Position numbers and translations under genes: made by a program. The notes beneath the pieces were generated by a model. The model searched no databases. It saw nothing but the letters and a program-made list of their open reading frames with translations, and was not told the origin of the DNA. From contig CM073321.1 in the NCBI GenBank assembly GCA_037043015.1, forward strand, positions 1,989,001 to 2,053,000: DNA of 64,000 bases, read 5' to 3'. Shown one piece after another: positions 12,930-24,861 of the stretch; position 1 is the first letter of the stretch; each line of letters starts with the position of its first letter. Origin of the DNA: Bryum argenteum (Eukaryota; Streptophyta; Bryopsida; Bryales; Bryaceae).

Positions 12930-13402
12930 CGGTCTGGCCGACCAACCTCCGGTCGCTCCGTCAGATAGGACGGCGGCCGACCGCAGCAAATCCTGGCTGT
13001 CGGATCATTTGTAAGCGCTTGCGGGCCGATGGATCGGCCCGCCGTCCACATGCCCGACGGCCATCGGATCCGGGCGCGGCCGACCGATCGGTCGGCCAGG
13101 CGGTCGGGCCGTCCGATCGGTCGGATCGGTCGGCGAGGCAGGCGGGCGGTCTGTCGGCCAGGCAAGCGGGCGGTCGGTCGTCCAGGCGGGCGGTCGGCCA
13201 GGCGGGCGGTCGGTCGTCCAGGCGGGCGGTCGGCCAGGCGGGCTGTCGGCCAGACGGTCGGTCGGCCAGGCGGGCGGTTGGCCAGGAGGTCGGGACGTCC
13301 GATCGGTCGGATCGGTCGGCCATCCGGGCGGGCCGTCCGATCGGTTGGCCAGGCGACTGATTGGCCGTCGGATCCAGGGCCGGCCGTCCGCCGCTATAAA
13401 AG
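12930..13402 (+). promoter_or_regulatory. CGGTCGG-rich array and TATA box upstream of the kinase-like gene
   Basis: This is an extremely GC-rich run of short imperfect tandem units (CGGTCGGCCAGGCGGG-type, 16-18 bp, densest at 13,140-13,270). It ends at TATAAAA (13,395-13,401), followed by GACCGACCGGCCTCC and a pyrimidine-rich leader. The ATG is about 225 bp further on. Long ORFs on both strands across the array are artefacts of its composition. Confidence 0.7.
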
Positions 13403-13627
13403 ACCGACCGGCCTCCTTTTCCTCCACTTCTTTTCTCCATTTCTCACGAAGAGAGGATGCGGAGTGTCTCTGGCTGGGAATTCTTGTAATTCCTGTCCAC
13501 TGGCTCCTTGTCTTTTGGAGGAAGGAAGTGACTCGTTATACAGGGGGAGTTTTTGTTGCTTTTTTTTGAAAAGTTTTTGTAAAAACTTACTACACTTTCT
13601 TTACATATTTCCTTTTTTGGGATCAAG

Positions 13628-15112
13628 ATGCCAAAGGAAAAGAAGAGGAAGGGTGGTGCGAACTTGTTTGAGAAGTTCGAGGCTCATGAGGTCCCGGGTG
13701 ACACTTGTAAGGTATTCTTGATAGAATTTACCGTCAAATTCTATGAGGCCAATGATCTTCGAGCATTGGAAAGCAAATATGTGAGATATCAGGAGGAGGG
13801 CATCGAGAAGTTCAAGCTTGAAATTAGAGATCTCATGATAAAAGTGCTTCAGCATCCGAAGTGGGTAGCAGAGACAGAGAAACGAGGGTTCATGTGGTGG
13901 ATGGATAATAGGGTGAAGGATGCACTCTGGAATCCCAAGGTTGTAGTAGCCAAATATGGAAGGATGTTTCGGGAGGGTGATGAGGATTTCGTTGACGTGG
14001 TGAATAGGGCTGATTGTTTTTCTGCCCAAATGAGGGCATTTTCAAAGAATTCACACCGTCGAGGCTCTGGAACATGGTGGCAATCCATTGAGGGACGACA
14101 AACTCAAACCATGCGATTGACTCATTTGGTTACCATTCCGGATACAACCCAAATCATACGAGTTGACAACACGAGGTTGAAGGGATGGTATGGTACTATT
14201 ATCAAAGTTCACTTTGAAGGTGTTGCAGGCATTGAACCATTTTGGGAATTTGCTGCAAAAACTTCCATTCACTTGTTGACACGACCGGAGTTGGCAAAAT
14301 TGGAGCATATGAATGAGTCTATGGCGATAAGGATTAGACACCCTGGTGTGATCCGCTTTGTGGCCATTCATCCAGTGAAGAATCAAGGCTATGCGTTCTG
14401 GTGGAATGGCGGGACTATTTGAGAGATGCTGAACCGCGATATGGATTATGGTGACGATGTCTTTGTACATTTGAACTTTGGGAATTACCCCGATGACGAG
14501 GTTATTCGGGCTCATCAACTGATTCGATTCCGTAAAAAACGGACAGAGCTTGCTTGGGCGTTGTTGCATATCATGAACGAGGTCCACAAGAGCCACCACC
14601 TCCATAACGATATATCTCTAGATAATATCCTTCTCCACTTCCCTACTGATGAATCACGAGTGTATATTGGAGTATGCGATTGGGGCTTTTCCACAACGGT
14701 TCAGGAACCAATGCAATCCCTTTATACATTCACAAAACGTGAGGACATGGTGGAGACCCTGTGAAAACGTTATTGGGTAGATCCACGAGTGGGGTTCTTG
14801 TACAAAGCGGGTGAGGATTTACAGGTTATTCCAAAATACTCGATTGCTTCGGAGGAGTTTGCCACGGCCCGCATAGCACAAAAAATTAATGGGATGACCA
14901 TGTCTCTACGTCGCGAGAGCTTGCAGCGTGGAAACCGAAATACTTCGGTATTCTCCAATGAAGACCTTGCACAAGCTTTCCATCTTTACATGGATAGAGT
15001 ATGCAACGAGAGCCGTGACGGCGCTGGAGGGTTGTCCCATATCATCTCACGCTTTAGCGAAATGTTTTATTGGCCCACGCCTCATGAGCATTTTCGGACG
15101 AATTACGAATAG
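13628..15112 (+). pseudogene. Protein-kinase-like cargo gene with two in-frame TGA codons
   Basis: One frame runs from the ATG at 13,628 (MPKEKKRKGG) to the stop at 15,112, 494 codons, interrupted only by TGA at 14,420-14,422 and at 14,762-14,764. Both could derive from CGA by one C-to-T change. A C-terminal kinase-like domain is visible: HPGVIRFVAIHPV, then HLHNDISLDNILLHFP near residue 325 (catalytic loop H-x-D-x4-N), then VYIGVCDWGFST near residue 350, where DFG has become DWG. The first 200 residues are basic and charged, with no domain that I recognise. The Asp and Asn of the catalytic loop are kept. I see no clear glycine loop, so activity is uncertain. The gene starts about 225 bp after a TATA box that resembles those of the other hAT cargo genes. 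Confidence 0.65.
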
Positions 15113-15119
15113 GAAAACG

Positions 15120-16450
15120 TAGAATTTGTTTTACTCATATCGGTTTTATTATAGTTTATGAATTAGTATGCATGTTCTATTTTCACTCCAACAATACTCT
15201 TTGTTTCAAATGTATTGCATGCCTTTCAAATTTTGGCCCACCAAGTACACTTATGTTTATTATAATATTTTGCCCCTTTGCACCATTTGGATGAGGCCTT
15301 TAGGGTAAAGCCCAAAAAAACCTATTGATTCAATTTTTAAGTGTTGGTTGGGTAATTCAAAATTAGCGATTTATCTTCTATTATTCTTCTCATATGTTTA
15401 TAAGCCAATCACTACTGAAATTCCAAAAATATTTAAGTCATAATATTTACCAATTTTACAGTGGCAGCCTCCAGAAATTACCAACACAAGCTCAAAATGT
15501 ATTAGTAAATTATGAATTATATATTTCAAAATTTGTCAAAATTTTAGATTATGGAAAACTTTTAGAAATAAGTTACCTCAAAAATCACAAACTCCTACAC
15601 TCACATAACCCACTTTAAGTTCTTTATAATACGAAATATACGTAACGACGTGCATGTTTTACTATAGTATTGTTTTCGGACTGCGCTTTTAGAAAATAAC
15701 TTGCATGAATGTCAATCAAGAGGAATGAGGCTCCCAAATTTTGCATGAATTTACTACACTTGATTACATACATGGGAAAAAATATGACCAAAATTTTGTT
15801 GGTAATAATCTCCAACTCCCCCTTTGCACCGTGGAGACACTGCCTTCGGAGCAAATCCCAAATAAAGTTTTAAACAAAATTTGGATGTTAGGATCTCGCA
15901 AATGATAAACATCCTAAGGTCACTTTTTAAAATAGTAACTTAAAATAGGCTTCGGTTCACGATCTTACGGTTGAATGTATTAAATAGATAAAAATAATTC
16001 GTACATACTCCGAGAGTACATAGACGTAGGAAATCGTAGTTATGAGCAGGAGGTTTCAACTTTCAAGCTTCCAAAAACACTAAAATTCTTACTGGTTAAT
16101 AAATGGAATCATAACATATTTACTCAAGTAAATGTGTAATATAGGTCATGGTTCTACATTCCTTATATCATTCATATGATGTCCGTTTACCAACAAAACA
16201 TGGTTAAGAAGGTCTTAAAAAATGACCTCTACCATATGGAGAATAGAGTTCTCATCCAAATACTACATGTACGTACAGTACATTACAACATGCCTATATG
16301 TAAATGTATAACTACTTTGCATCCTAGTCCTTATCATCTTGTGTTCCCTTGGGCCCCGCTTGTCCGAGAACCGCCCTCGCGAATAAGCATCATACAAGCG
16401 CCGCTCGTCAGAATACGATCATTTTCAAGCTTGCGGATGCACTCCGCTTG
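15120..16450. other. No gene recognised
   Basis: This is AT-rich sequence between the 3' ends of the kinase-like gene and the minus-strand repeat-rich gene; presumably it holds both 3' untranslated regions. Confidence 0.5.
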
Positions 16451-16481
16451 ACTTTGAATTGTTGCCTCTCGTAGTTGTCTT

Positions 16482-17897
16482 TCAAAATCGCATCTTCTTC
16501 TTCTTCACGAGTTCGAATGGTAGGGGGAGTGTCGTTACTCCCATATGCATATTGGCCATACCTGGGATATGGATCTTGAGTGATATGCTCTTCACGATCC
16601 TTGTTCCGGTAATTCCAACCGGGCTCGTATTCATCTCTTGCTTGACTTGGAGTACGGTGCTCGGGATTGGTAATAGCTCTACCGTACTCGCCGTGATGAT
16701 CATGCGTATCTCTTGATACGTTGGTCTAAAGCTATCCGGAACCTCGGGTCTTCTATCGTATTGGTTGTGAGCGTCGTATGATCCAAAGAGGATACGTTGT
16801 GGGGTACCTTTCTCGAATGTTAGGTCCTCTTCCATACGGCCTCGAGACTCGTATGTGTCCCTTGGATGTGTTGGGATATGGTACTGGACTACCGGTACTC
16901 TACCATATTGGCCGGAACATCGTTAGATTCCCGAGATATGTTGGCGTATAGCTCTCCGGAGCACTCATTCCACCGTATCGGCCTCCCGACTCAGTATGTA
17001 TCCCGAGGATATATTGGCATATATCTTCCTCCAAAGATTCGAACTTGATCGAGTTGGCCTCCTGGATTGGTGCGTATCCCTTGGATGCTCTGCCTATATG
17101 TCTCGGGAGTAGTGGTTCCCGGACCGTATATATTGCTACCGGGATAATACCCACCACTTCCTATGCCAAAAGATATTGGTGCCATACCCTGTTATTCTTT
17201 GCGATTATAATTATCTCATTGTGTGACCCCATATCCCCTCGGAGTGTATGTTGTTGATGTTCGGTTTGACGCTCGTATCCCCTCGAGAGGTGTATCTTGT
17301 TGATGTTCGTTTTGACCTCGTATCCCCTCGGAGGTGTATCTTGAGAAATTCGTGTTTGACCTCCATATCTCCTTGGAGAGTGTACTTTCTTCATCTTGAA
17401 CTTCCGACATCTCCGTATATGTCCGATTTGACCAAAGGGCATACAATCACCTGGGTCCAAGCCAACTAGTTGGTATGAAATCATTGCTCCGTCCACCCGC
17501 AACATTCAAACCTCATTCACGGTGCTCCAATTCACGTTCTTATGTAGAACGATTTACGCCAAAACCATAGCCATGTTGGAATATAATATGATTTCCGGCC
17601 TAGTATTCCGTGCTCCAACGGCAATGGTCACTTCGTGATATCGGCGTGAAATGTTGACTTGTGCAAATCTGGCGGCTGAGACCTTTCGCGTCGTGGCGAT
17701 ATAATCGCTTGATTTCTTGGCCATAACTTCATGAGGTGTTTCATCTTCACATATCGCTTGCACATGGTGCAATTCCAAATTCTCGCCGGTTCATCTTCCC
17801 ATCCATCTTCGGCGACACAATTTGGATCATCAGTTGCTTCCCAGTCCATCTCCGGGGCCTTGCCCTTGGGTGCACTAGTACGTCGTTCCCTCGGCAT
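16482..17897 (-). pseudogene. Repeat-rich cargo gene, N-terminus related to the RING gene
   Basis: I start at the ATG at 17,897, giving MPRERRTSAPKGKAPEMDWE. The following residues (EDGWEDEPARIWNCTMCKRY, then VKMKHLMKLWPRN) align by eye with the start of the gene at 24,862 (ERGWELEVMEYWTAQICKKY, then VKMFHIGKLWPKE). Further on, several frames must be combined. Four 44-45-bp units (17,230-17,405) encode a repeated RGYE-like 15-residue segment. After them comes a Gly/Tyr/Pro-rich region (GGYYPGSNIYGPGTTTPETY) down to about 16,482. Frame changes and stops show decay or sequence error. A TATA-like CATAAATAG at 18,035-18,043 and a GC array lie upstream. I do not recognise the product. Confidence 0.45.
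17230..17405 (-). repeat. Four 44-45-bp coding tandem repeats
   Basis: Units share TATCCCCTCGGAGGTGTAT on the plus strand, with related TTGATGTTCG spacers. The 45-bp period would keep a 15-residue protein repeat in frame. Confidence 0.75.
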
Positions 17898-18033
17898 ATT
17901 GTTCAGCCACAAGAAAAAAAAATGCAAAAAAAGGGGTCAGTTATCAAGAGGGGACTCCGAGGAGCGCAGTCGACATGGAAAACCACAGCGACCAGGGCGC
18001 ACACCAGAGTGAAGAGAAATGAGCCCCCGGTCG

Positions 18034-18360
18034 GCTATTTATGCCGATCGGGGCCGGTCGGCATTCGTCCGTTCGCCCCGGCCGTCCGATCTCGGTCGGC
18101 AGCGGTCGATTCCGCCATCGGTCGGCCTGGATCGGTCGGCCAATCCGATGCCCGCAATGGCGACCGATCCAGGCCGCCCGATCGGCCGACAGATCCGTCG
18201 CGGCCGTCGGATCCGGCCGGTCCATCGCGGCCGACCGATTCACTGCGGCCGACGGATCCGACGGCGGCCGTCCGACGGGGTCGCGAGGGCGGTCGCTGGC
18301 CGTCCGATGCGGTCGCCGGCCTCCAAGGCGGTCGGCCGTCCCCCCGCCCGGTCGGCAGGT
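18034..18360 (-). promoter_or_regulatory. CGGTCGG-rich array and TATA-like box upstream of the repeat-rich gene
   Basis: Read on the minus strand, a GC-rich array of CGGTCGG/CCGATCGG units ends at CATAAATAG (18,043-18,035). This is followed by CCGACCGGGGGCTCATTTC and then TCTTCACTC, closely like the start-site region of the kinase-like gene (GACCGACCGGCCTCC...). A 22-base T run at 18,369-18,390 closes the array. Confidence 0.65.
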
Positions 18361-19789
18361 CTTGTTTGTTTTTTTTTTTTTTTTTTTTTGAGACAAATGG
18401 TGGATTTCCATTGCAAGAAAGAAAATGAACACCGATGCAGAACCAGGTCTTGTTTTTTGATTTTTTCAAACATGGGGCATGCTTTCCCATGGCCCACGAA
18501 GAAAGGAATATTTTTTTAATAGTTTAGGTCTTGGATTATTTTGCAATGATGTTCTATCTTGGAAAAATTAAAATAATACATGGTTTTTCAGCAGAAGTTT
18601 CTCATTCATCCATCGTTGGATTTCAATTTTGTTAATTCGGTTGTATTTGGATTTGGAACTTGTTTTTCTACCGGGAACCTTACTTCCATCCAAGATGCGA
18701 CGAAGATATGCCATTCACTTTTGAGCAAAGGACCTACTTTTCAATCCACGCCAATACCTATAATAATTGCATTCTCACTTCAAGGTGAATATGATGAAAT
18801 TTTATGATCTTTGTTGAGTAATAATATGTTATGATCTCGCAATCTATGGGGCTTCATGAGTCCAAATTTCCTCCACATGACCTAAACCAAGTCTTCTACA
18901 ATGTTGTACGGTTGAGATCTAGATTGCTAACCTTCATTTTCATCTCTCGCACTTTGCAAAACGTGTGTTTCTAGGCTCTAGAGTCTACACCCCCCTTGGG
19001 CATTTGAGGTTAAGGGTTACAAACTTACAATGAACATGTATTAGCAAAAAAAAATATTTTATCATGAACTATAATAGAAGGCTATTGGCATTCATGAAAA
19101 TATGTGTAGGTATAAAACATATAACATATAAATTCCATTATACATACATGCATCCCAAATTTAGAACCAAGGATGATAGAATCTAGTGTATCCTAATTTG
19201 TGTCTTCCATGTGAACAGTAGGTTTAAAATATTATATTTCTATAAGACTCTTGTGGATATAAATTAACTTATGTAGAGGTAATGTTTGAGCATAGAGAAT
19301 GCATATAAATAATATAATGCGTTTGATCATTACTCCTAACTCCTACATTATAATGAATCTTTCTCACATTCATGCTTTGTATTCTTTTGGCTTCCTGTAT
19401 GAATTATATGTACTTATTGGATTTCATTCTAGCATTTTGTATTCTTACAATAGTATTGAGTTCAAACGTTCATTATATGTACACTGAGAATATTAAACTC
19501 TACAACTTACATTCTATATTTAGAAAATTTTTTAATTCTAAAAGCAAAATTTCATCATTTACTTTCATCATATACTCTTTAATTTTATTATCATATATGT
19601 TTCTTTCAAATTCGTTGAGTCTAACCCACTTGAATTTTATGTAAATGGATGTGGTTTTATTTATACCGTATATAATAATTACTCATATTTTCTAATATCA
19701 TTCTGATTCACATTATAATTAGAATACTTCAAAATGACTTATGGGAACAAAATAAGTTTTTTTTTTTGCAATAGGATCTAAGATTATAT

Positions 19790-20715
19790 ACTCCCCAAAC
19801 GTAGTGCCTATTTTTAACCAAATGACGCATTTCCAAAATGAGGGTCCTATATTAAAATGAAGATGCACAATTTACATTCTCAACCATGTAATATTGTAAT
19901 AGAGTTATAGAGCATGTGTGACCATTTAGTTTCATAACTTTGGTATTACCGTGTTAGGCCTTAAGTTGACCACATTTAGACATAAGAATACTCTTAACTT
20001 AAAAAACATTGTGCTTAAACAACTCATTCTATTATTGGCTATTTTTTTTTTGACACCCTTGAACTAAGCTAGGAGTATATTTATATTGTAGTACATATAA
20101 TTGTACTTAATTTGCACATATTCTTTTTACATAATTATTAGTAGCATTTTTATTATTGTATTTATTTGAATAATTATTTATTTACCTCTTACAAAGGTAA
20201 TAGAAACACGATTCTATTGTTTTCTATTTCGCGATCACAAATAAAGAGAAGTAAAAAGGGAGACAAATAAATTTTTGAAAATATCCCACTCTATAAGTTT
20301 TTAACATATGGCATCAACTTATAAAGATTGGTGTTGGAAATCTTTGGAAACTCAATTGTGTGTGGAATGAAAATAATGGATTCGTGTATGTATGGTGTAG
20401 TATTGAATTATATTTTTAATCGATTACAATGCCACTTTTCTCCATCGCATTGTTATTATTTGCAAAATAATCTATTTTTTATTTATTTTTGTTTGAAGAG
20501 GTTATTGACATGGAATAAATCACAAGTTTATTGCAAGGAATATATTGGTAGTATTTTCAACATTCAACATAGGGGATCTAAGATTATAGACTCCCCAAAC
20601 TTAGTGCCCATTTTTAACCAAATGTCGCATTTCAAAAATAAGGGTCCTATATTAAAATGAGGATGCTCAATTTACATTCTCAACCATGCAATATTGTAAT
20701 AGAGTTATAGTTGTA
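19790..20715. repeat. Direct duplication of about 140 bp
   Basis: 19,790-19,925 and 20,573-20,712 are nearly identical, sharing GGATCTAAGATTATA, CTCCCCAAAC, GAGGGTCCTATATTAAAATG and CAATTTACATTCTCAACCATG. Confidence 0.8.
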
Positions 20716-20877
20716 GGTCATGTGGCCCAAAGTTGAGTCATATAGCCTCATAGATTACGAGATCATAATACGTTAGTACACAAGAGAATTTACGAAATTT
20801 CATCATTTCCAGATTGAAGTGAAAATTCATATAACAAAGCTACTGCAATTATGAAATCTCCAAGTAAACCATAAACC

Positions 20878-20920
20878 CAAATCCTAAACCCTAAACCCTA
20901 AACCACTAAACCCTATCCGT
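20878..20920. repeat. Short interstitial plant-type telomere motif
   Basis: AACCCTAAACCCTAAACC gives three to four imperfect copies of CCCTAAA. It supports a plant source; such short tracts are common in plant non-coding DNA. Confidence 0.6.
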
Positions 20921-21103
20921 GAATGAAGAATATATAGCATTTCACAAATCAACATAGGATTCCTTTTTTCATTGTGTAATAATCACTGAGAATCTAATAA
21001 CAAAAATTTGAGAGGGATTAAAATTTAAAAAGGATCCTATGAAATTTTGAAAGATTTCAGTAATACATTGGAAACTAAGAATTAAAAAAAAAAAAAACCC
21101 AAG

Positions 21104-21290
21104 CGGCCGGCTCGATGGCGATGTACGATCGGTCAATCTGGGCCGCTCGTGCCCGGTCGACCGATCTGAGGGACCGCATGAGCGGCCTACCGACCGACCA
21201 GGCGACCGGGGACCGGCCCGGAGACCGACCGGGCGGCCTGCGGTCGGCCTGGCGACCGACCGGTCGACTATCCGTCGGTCGGCCCGCGTA
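21104..21290 (+). promoter_or_regulatory. Orphan CGGTCGG-rich array
   Basis: The composition and core motif match the other four arrays of the hAT. A pyrimidine-rich, leader-like stretch (TACCTCCTTCCCCCTCCTC) follows, but I see neither a TATA box nor an open gene downstream. It may be the relic of a lost fifth cargo gene. Confidence 0.5.
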
Positions 21291-21387
21291 CCTCCTTCCC
21301 CCTCCTCTTCTTGCCTCTCCCCAAAACTCCCCGTTTCCTCAACTTTTCTCACTTCCCTGCATTGCATATTTGCATTTCTATATTTAG

Positions 21388-22860
21388 CGTCTCGCGTCCA
21401 CGTGGCGTCTAAATCAGGGTAGGGAATGTTCTGACAAGGGAATGTCGAGAAGATCTCTTTGTCAGAAACAAGAATGTTTTACGACAAAGATACTCTAGGC
21501 TCTAAATAATTCTATAATAAGGGACTCTTTACAAGAGGAGTCAAGGCCAACATATCTCCCATGCCAATTCCCCCATTTGTGAAGGTGTTGGGAGTTGGTG
21601 CCCATTTCTAGAAGGAAAACGAAGGTTATGGGGCCAATTCTTATTATTAGCGAGAGTCCATGTTTTAGATTTGTTCTCATTGATTTTATTTCTTAAAAAT
21701 ATTCTTTCTTAATTTGAATCAAGAAAACGCTTTTAGGCCATCAATTGACATTCATTTCTTGAATGTCCCAACTTTTGTCAAAAATTGATCCATTCTCACA
21801 ACGAGATGTTCTCATGTATTGGCCCCATTAATGGCTTGGCCCCTATTGTGCACTTTGAGGTGGCCCTAAATCCTCTCATATCACGTTCGAGACTTTTTAG
21901 CTATTCCTTGATGAGAGTATACTTATGTCTAACATTGGAGAGATCTAAGTATATATTAAATGTAGGTGAGCATGTGTGAGTAATTTGTTTTCATAACTTT
22001 GGTATTACCGTATTAGTCAATATTTAAACTTCCTATTTAGCCCTTAAGTTGTCCACATTTTATGGTCTATATTCTTTGATGTGCATTTAGAAATAACTTC
22101 ATCGTTGTGTATCTAATTTAGTAGTACTTATTATTAAAAAACATTGTACTTAAACAACTAATTCTATTATTGGCTATTTTTGTTGGACAGCCTTGAACTA
22201 TGCTAAGAGTATATTTATATCCTAGTACATATAATTGTGCTTAATTTGCACATATTCTCTTTAAATAATTATTTGTAGCATTTTTCTTAGTGTATTTATT
22301 TGAGTAATTATTTATTTACCTCTTATAAAGGTAATAGAAATATAGTTCTATTGTTTTCTATTTTGTGATCATAAATTAAGAGAAGTAAAAAGCGTTACAA
22401 ATAAATTTATGAAAATATCGCACCCTATAAGTTTTCAACATATGGCAATAATGGCATCAACTTATAAAGTTATAATCATATTTGATCTTGTTCACATATA
22501 GTACTTCTATTTTATGTTAAAAGAAGTTGATTATTCTTATATTAGAAACTTCGATTGATTGATTAGGGAATAGAATGTTTTGAATAGCCATCGCTTTTTC
22601 ATTTAGAGTATATTGTGGATAAAATCACTTGTGGGATAGGATTTAAGGTTTATGGTCTAGGATTTATTAATTTTTTTCTGGCTAATATTTTTATTTTTCC
22701 ATATCCAATACATTATTTTACAAACCTTTGTAGGCTAATTCCTTTATTATATATTGGACATGTTTTAGTCTCATCCCGGATGTTGGTTCTGAACTCGGGT
22801 CCCCTCTGAAATGAAAAGAATTAAATAAATAATATATATACACTATACGGTAAAGATAGA
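21388..22860. other. AT-rich, no gene recognised
   Basis: This holds one arm of the 300-bp duplication and chance ORFs only. Confidence 0.5.
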
Positions 22861-23155
22861 GCGGTTTTTGCTAAAAACATATTTAGAGGTAAAGTCACTC
22901 TACATAAATAGCGGTTTTTGCTAAAAACATATTTAGAGGTAAAGTCACTCTACATAAATAGCGGTTTTTGCTAAAAACATATTTAGAGGTAAAGTCACTC
23001 TACATAAATAGCGGTTTTTGCTAAAAACATAGTTAGAGGTAAAGTCACTTTACATAAATAGCGATTTAAGGCTAAAAATTTATTTAGAGGTAAACTAGTT
23101 CTATATAAATAGTGGTTCTCTTTAAATACATATTTAGAGGTAAAGCAAATCAGTT
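22861..23155. repeat. 50-bp tandem repeat, about six copies
   Basis: The unit starts GCGGTTTTTGCTAAAAACAT and contains TTTAGAGGTAAAGTCACT. Starts are at 22,861, 22,911, 22,961 and 23,011, followed by two diverged copies from about 23,061 and 23,112. The first three are identical, so the expansion is recent. Confidence 0.95.
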
Positions 23156-23159
23156 CTAC

Positions 23160-24370
23160 TTTGTGTGCTAGAACTATAAATCAAAAAGTAAATACATAAA
23201 TATACATACTATACATGTATATAGTAAATATTATATTTATTATATATTCAACCATAATACAATACAATTATAATATAAATTATATATAATAAATACCTTC
23301 ATATACATATTCCACTTTGAAAATAGAAAATACATACATAAATATATATATTCTAATTTATTAATACATAGTATATACATAAATATACACATCCTACTTT
23401 AAATATAAATAGTTTAAATACATGAAGAGTTAGATTTCTCTAATTGATCTATTGATAAGATTCGTTTTTAGAAATAGGAAAGTAAAAGACTAGAGAAAGA
23501 CTTTTAGGTGGATATATAAACTCGTGGGTAAGAAGGTAGAGACTATTTTTTGTTGTGAGTTCTTTGGTTATATTTATATACAATTGTTATATTCGATATG
23601 AAAATTGGAGTTCTTATCTATCTATCTTGTTGAAGAACAATAATTACCAGTTTATAATTATCCTATTAGTATAAGAAATTCGTTCCAAGGGAGACGGTTA
23701 AGTAGGAACTTTTAAGCAACTAGGTCTAATTTTTAAAAAAAACCTAAAACAAACCTAAAAAAAACAACTTCAAATTGGTAGAGAAAGTTTACACAATTTG
23801 GGAAGAAAGTTTTATCCACATATCTTTTTTCTTGAGATCTATCTCACGTTTATTTACATGCGCTTCTAACGTTGGTAATTGTATTTTCTAATTCAAAATC
23901 ACTCAAAACATAGAATATGGTACAGAGGGCGTTTATTTAGTGTCCATTGAGGATGCCCTAATACACATACTGTTGTAAGTCATGTTGATAAAAGTTTGAT
24001 TCATAGAGCCTCATAGATTGCGAGATGATAATGTATTAGTACACAAGAGAATTTACGAAATTTCATCATTTTCAGATTGAAGTGAAATTCATAACAAGTT
24101 GGTTTTGAGGGGTTTTGGCACTTTTTACGGCCACTTTATATTAGAGGCCATTTGAAGTTGGGCACATTTGGAGTTGAGCCCACTTGGACTTAAAGTGGGC
24201 CTTAACTTTAGCTGTACTTTACAAAGTGGGTCATAGAGTGGATCTTACAATATAAAGTCCTAATGCCCACTTCGAGGGCCCAAATTTAAAATTTTAGAGA
24301 GAGTTAGATTCTCATTGGTTGATGCCTAGGGTTTGTAAACAGGCCCAAGAAATTTTTGGGTTAGGGTTAA
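23160..24370. other. AT-rich, no gene recognised
   Basis: This is low-complexity AT sequence plus the third duplicated segment. Confidence 0.5.
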
Positions 24371-24374
24371 GAGC

Positions 24375-24690
24375 GGCGGCCGGCGGCCGGTCCGCCAGGC
24401 CCGGCGTGCGAAGGTTCGGCGGTCAGGGTCGGTCGGCCAGACCCGGGCGGTCCGGGCGATCAGTCGGCCGGTCCCGAATGGCCCGACGGCCGGTCCGGTG
24501 GATCGGTCGGCAGGTCTGGGGGATCGGTTGGCAGGTCCGGGGGGTCGGTCGGCAGGTCCGGGGGGTCGGTCGGCAGGTCCGGGGGACCGGTCGGCCGGTC
24601 CAGCGATCGGTCGGCCGGTCCGGGGCTTCCGACCGCCAGGCCCGGTCGGCGGTTCGGTCGGCCGGTCCGGCATGAGGGCACTATAAAGGG
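24375..24690 (+). promoter_or_regulatory. CGGTCGG-rich array and TATA box upstream of the RING gene
   Basis: About five 20-bp units (GGTCGGTCGGCAGGTCCGGG) lie at 24,500-24,590 within a longer GC array. TATAAAG (24,682-24,688) is followed by GGCCGTCCGGCTTC and a pyrimidine-rich leader with ACCACTTTCTCTCC, matching the kinase-gene leader (TTCCTCCACTTCTTTTCTCC). Confidence 0.7.
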
Positions 24691-24861
24691 CCGTCCGGCT
24701 TCATTTTGCACCACTTTCTCTCCTCATGGTAACCCAATTCGAATGTTCTCCAGTTGCTAAGGCGCCTGCTGCATTTTAGTTGGAGAGGAGAAGGGGGTCA
24801 GTTTTTTTTCACATTTGTTGCGGCTACTTCGTCCCGTGGATCCTTCGGTGATACTTGTACG

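Larger units (their letters stand above)
18392..21103. other. AT-rich, no gene recognised
   Basis: Only short chance ORFs are present. Parts are duplicated further right (see the repeat entries). Confidence 0.5.
20030..22470. repeat. Direct duplication of about 300 bp
   Basis: 20,030-20,325 and 22,155-22,468 share long stretches, including TCTATTATTGGCTATTTTT, TTAATTTGCACATATTCT and ATTATTTATTTACCTCTTA. The preceding pieces (TAACTTTGGTATTACCGT at 19,937 and 21,995) are part of the same unit. Confidence 0.85.
20713..24100. repeat. Direct duplication of about 120 bp
   Basis: 20,713-20,835 and 23,975-24,098 share CACAAGAGAATTTACGAAAT, TTCATCATTT and CAGATTGAAGTGAAA. Confidence 0.85.

Noticed and set aside
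13000..13720. Overlapping Pro/Arg/Asp-rich ORFs on both strands
   Set aside because: They come from the GC-rich tandem array; all frames are open because the repeat lacks stops. The same holds at 18.0-18.5, 21.1-21.4, 24.3-24.7 and 31.5-31.9 kb.
14420..14764. TGA recoding or editing in the kinase-like gene
   Set aside because: Simple CGA-to-TGA decay explains both stops, and no recoding signal is visible.
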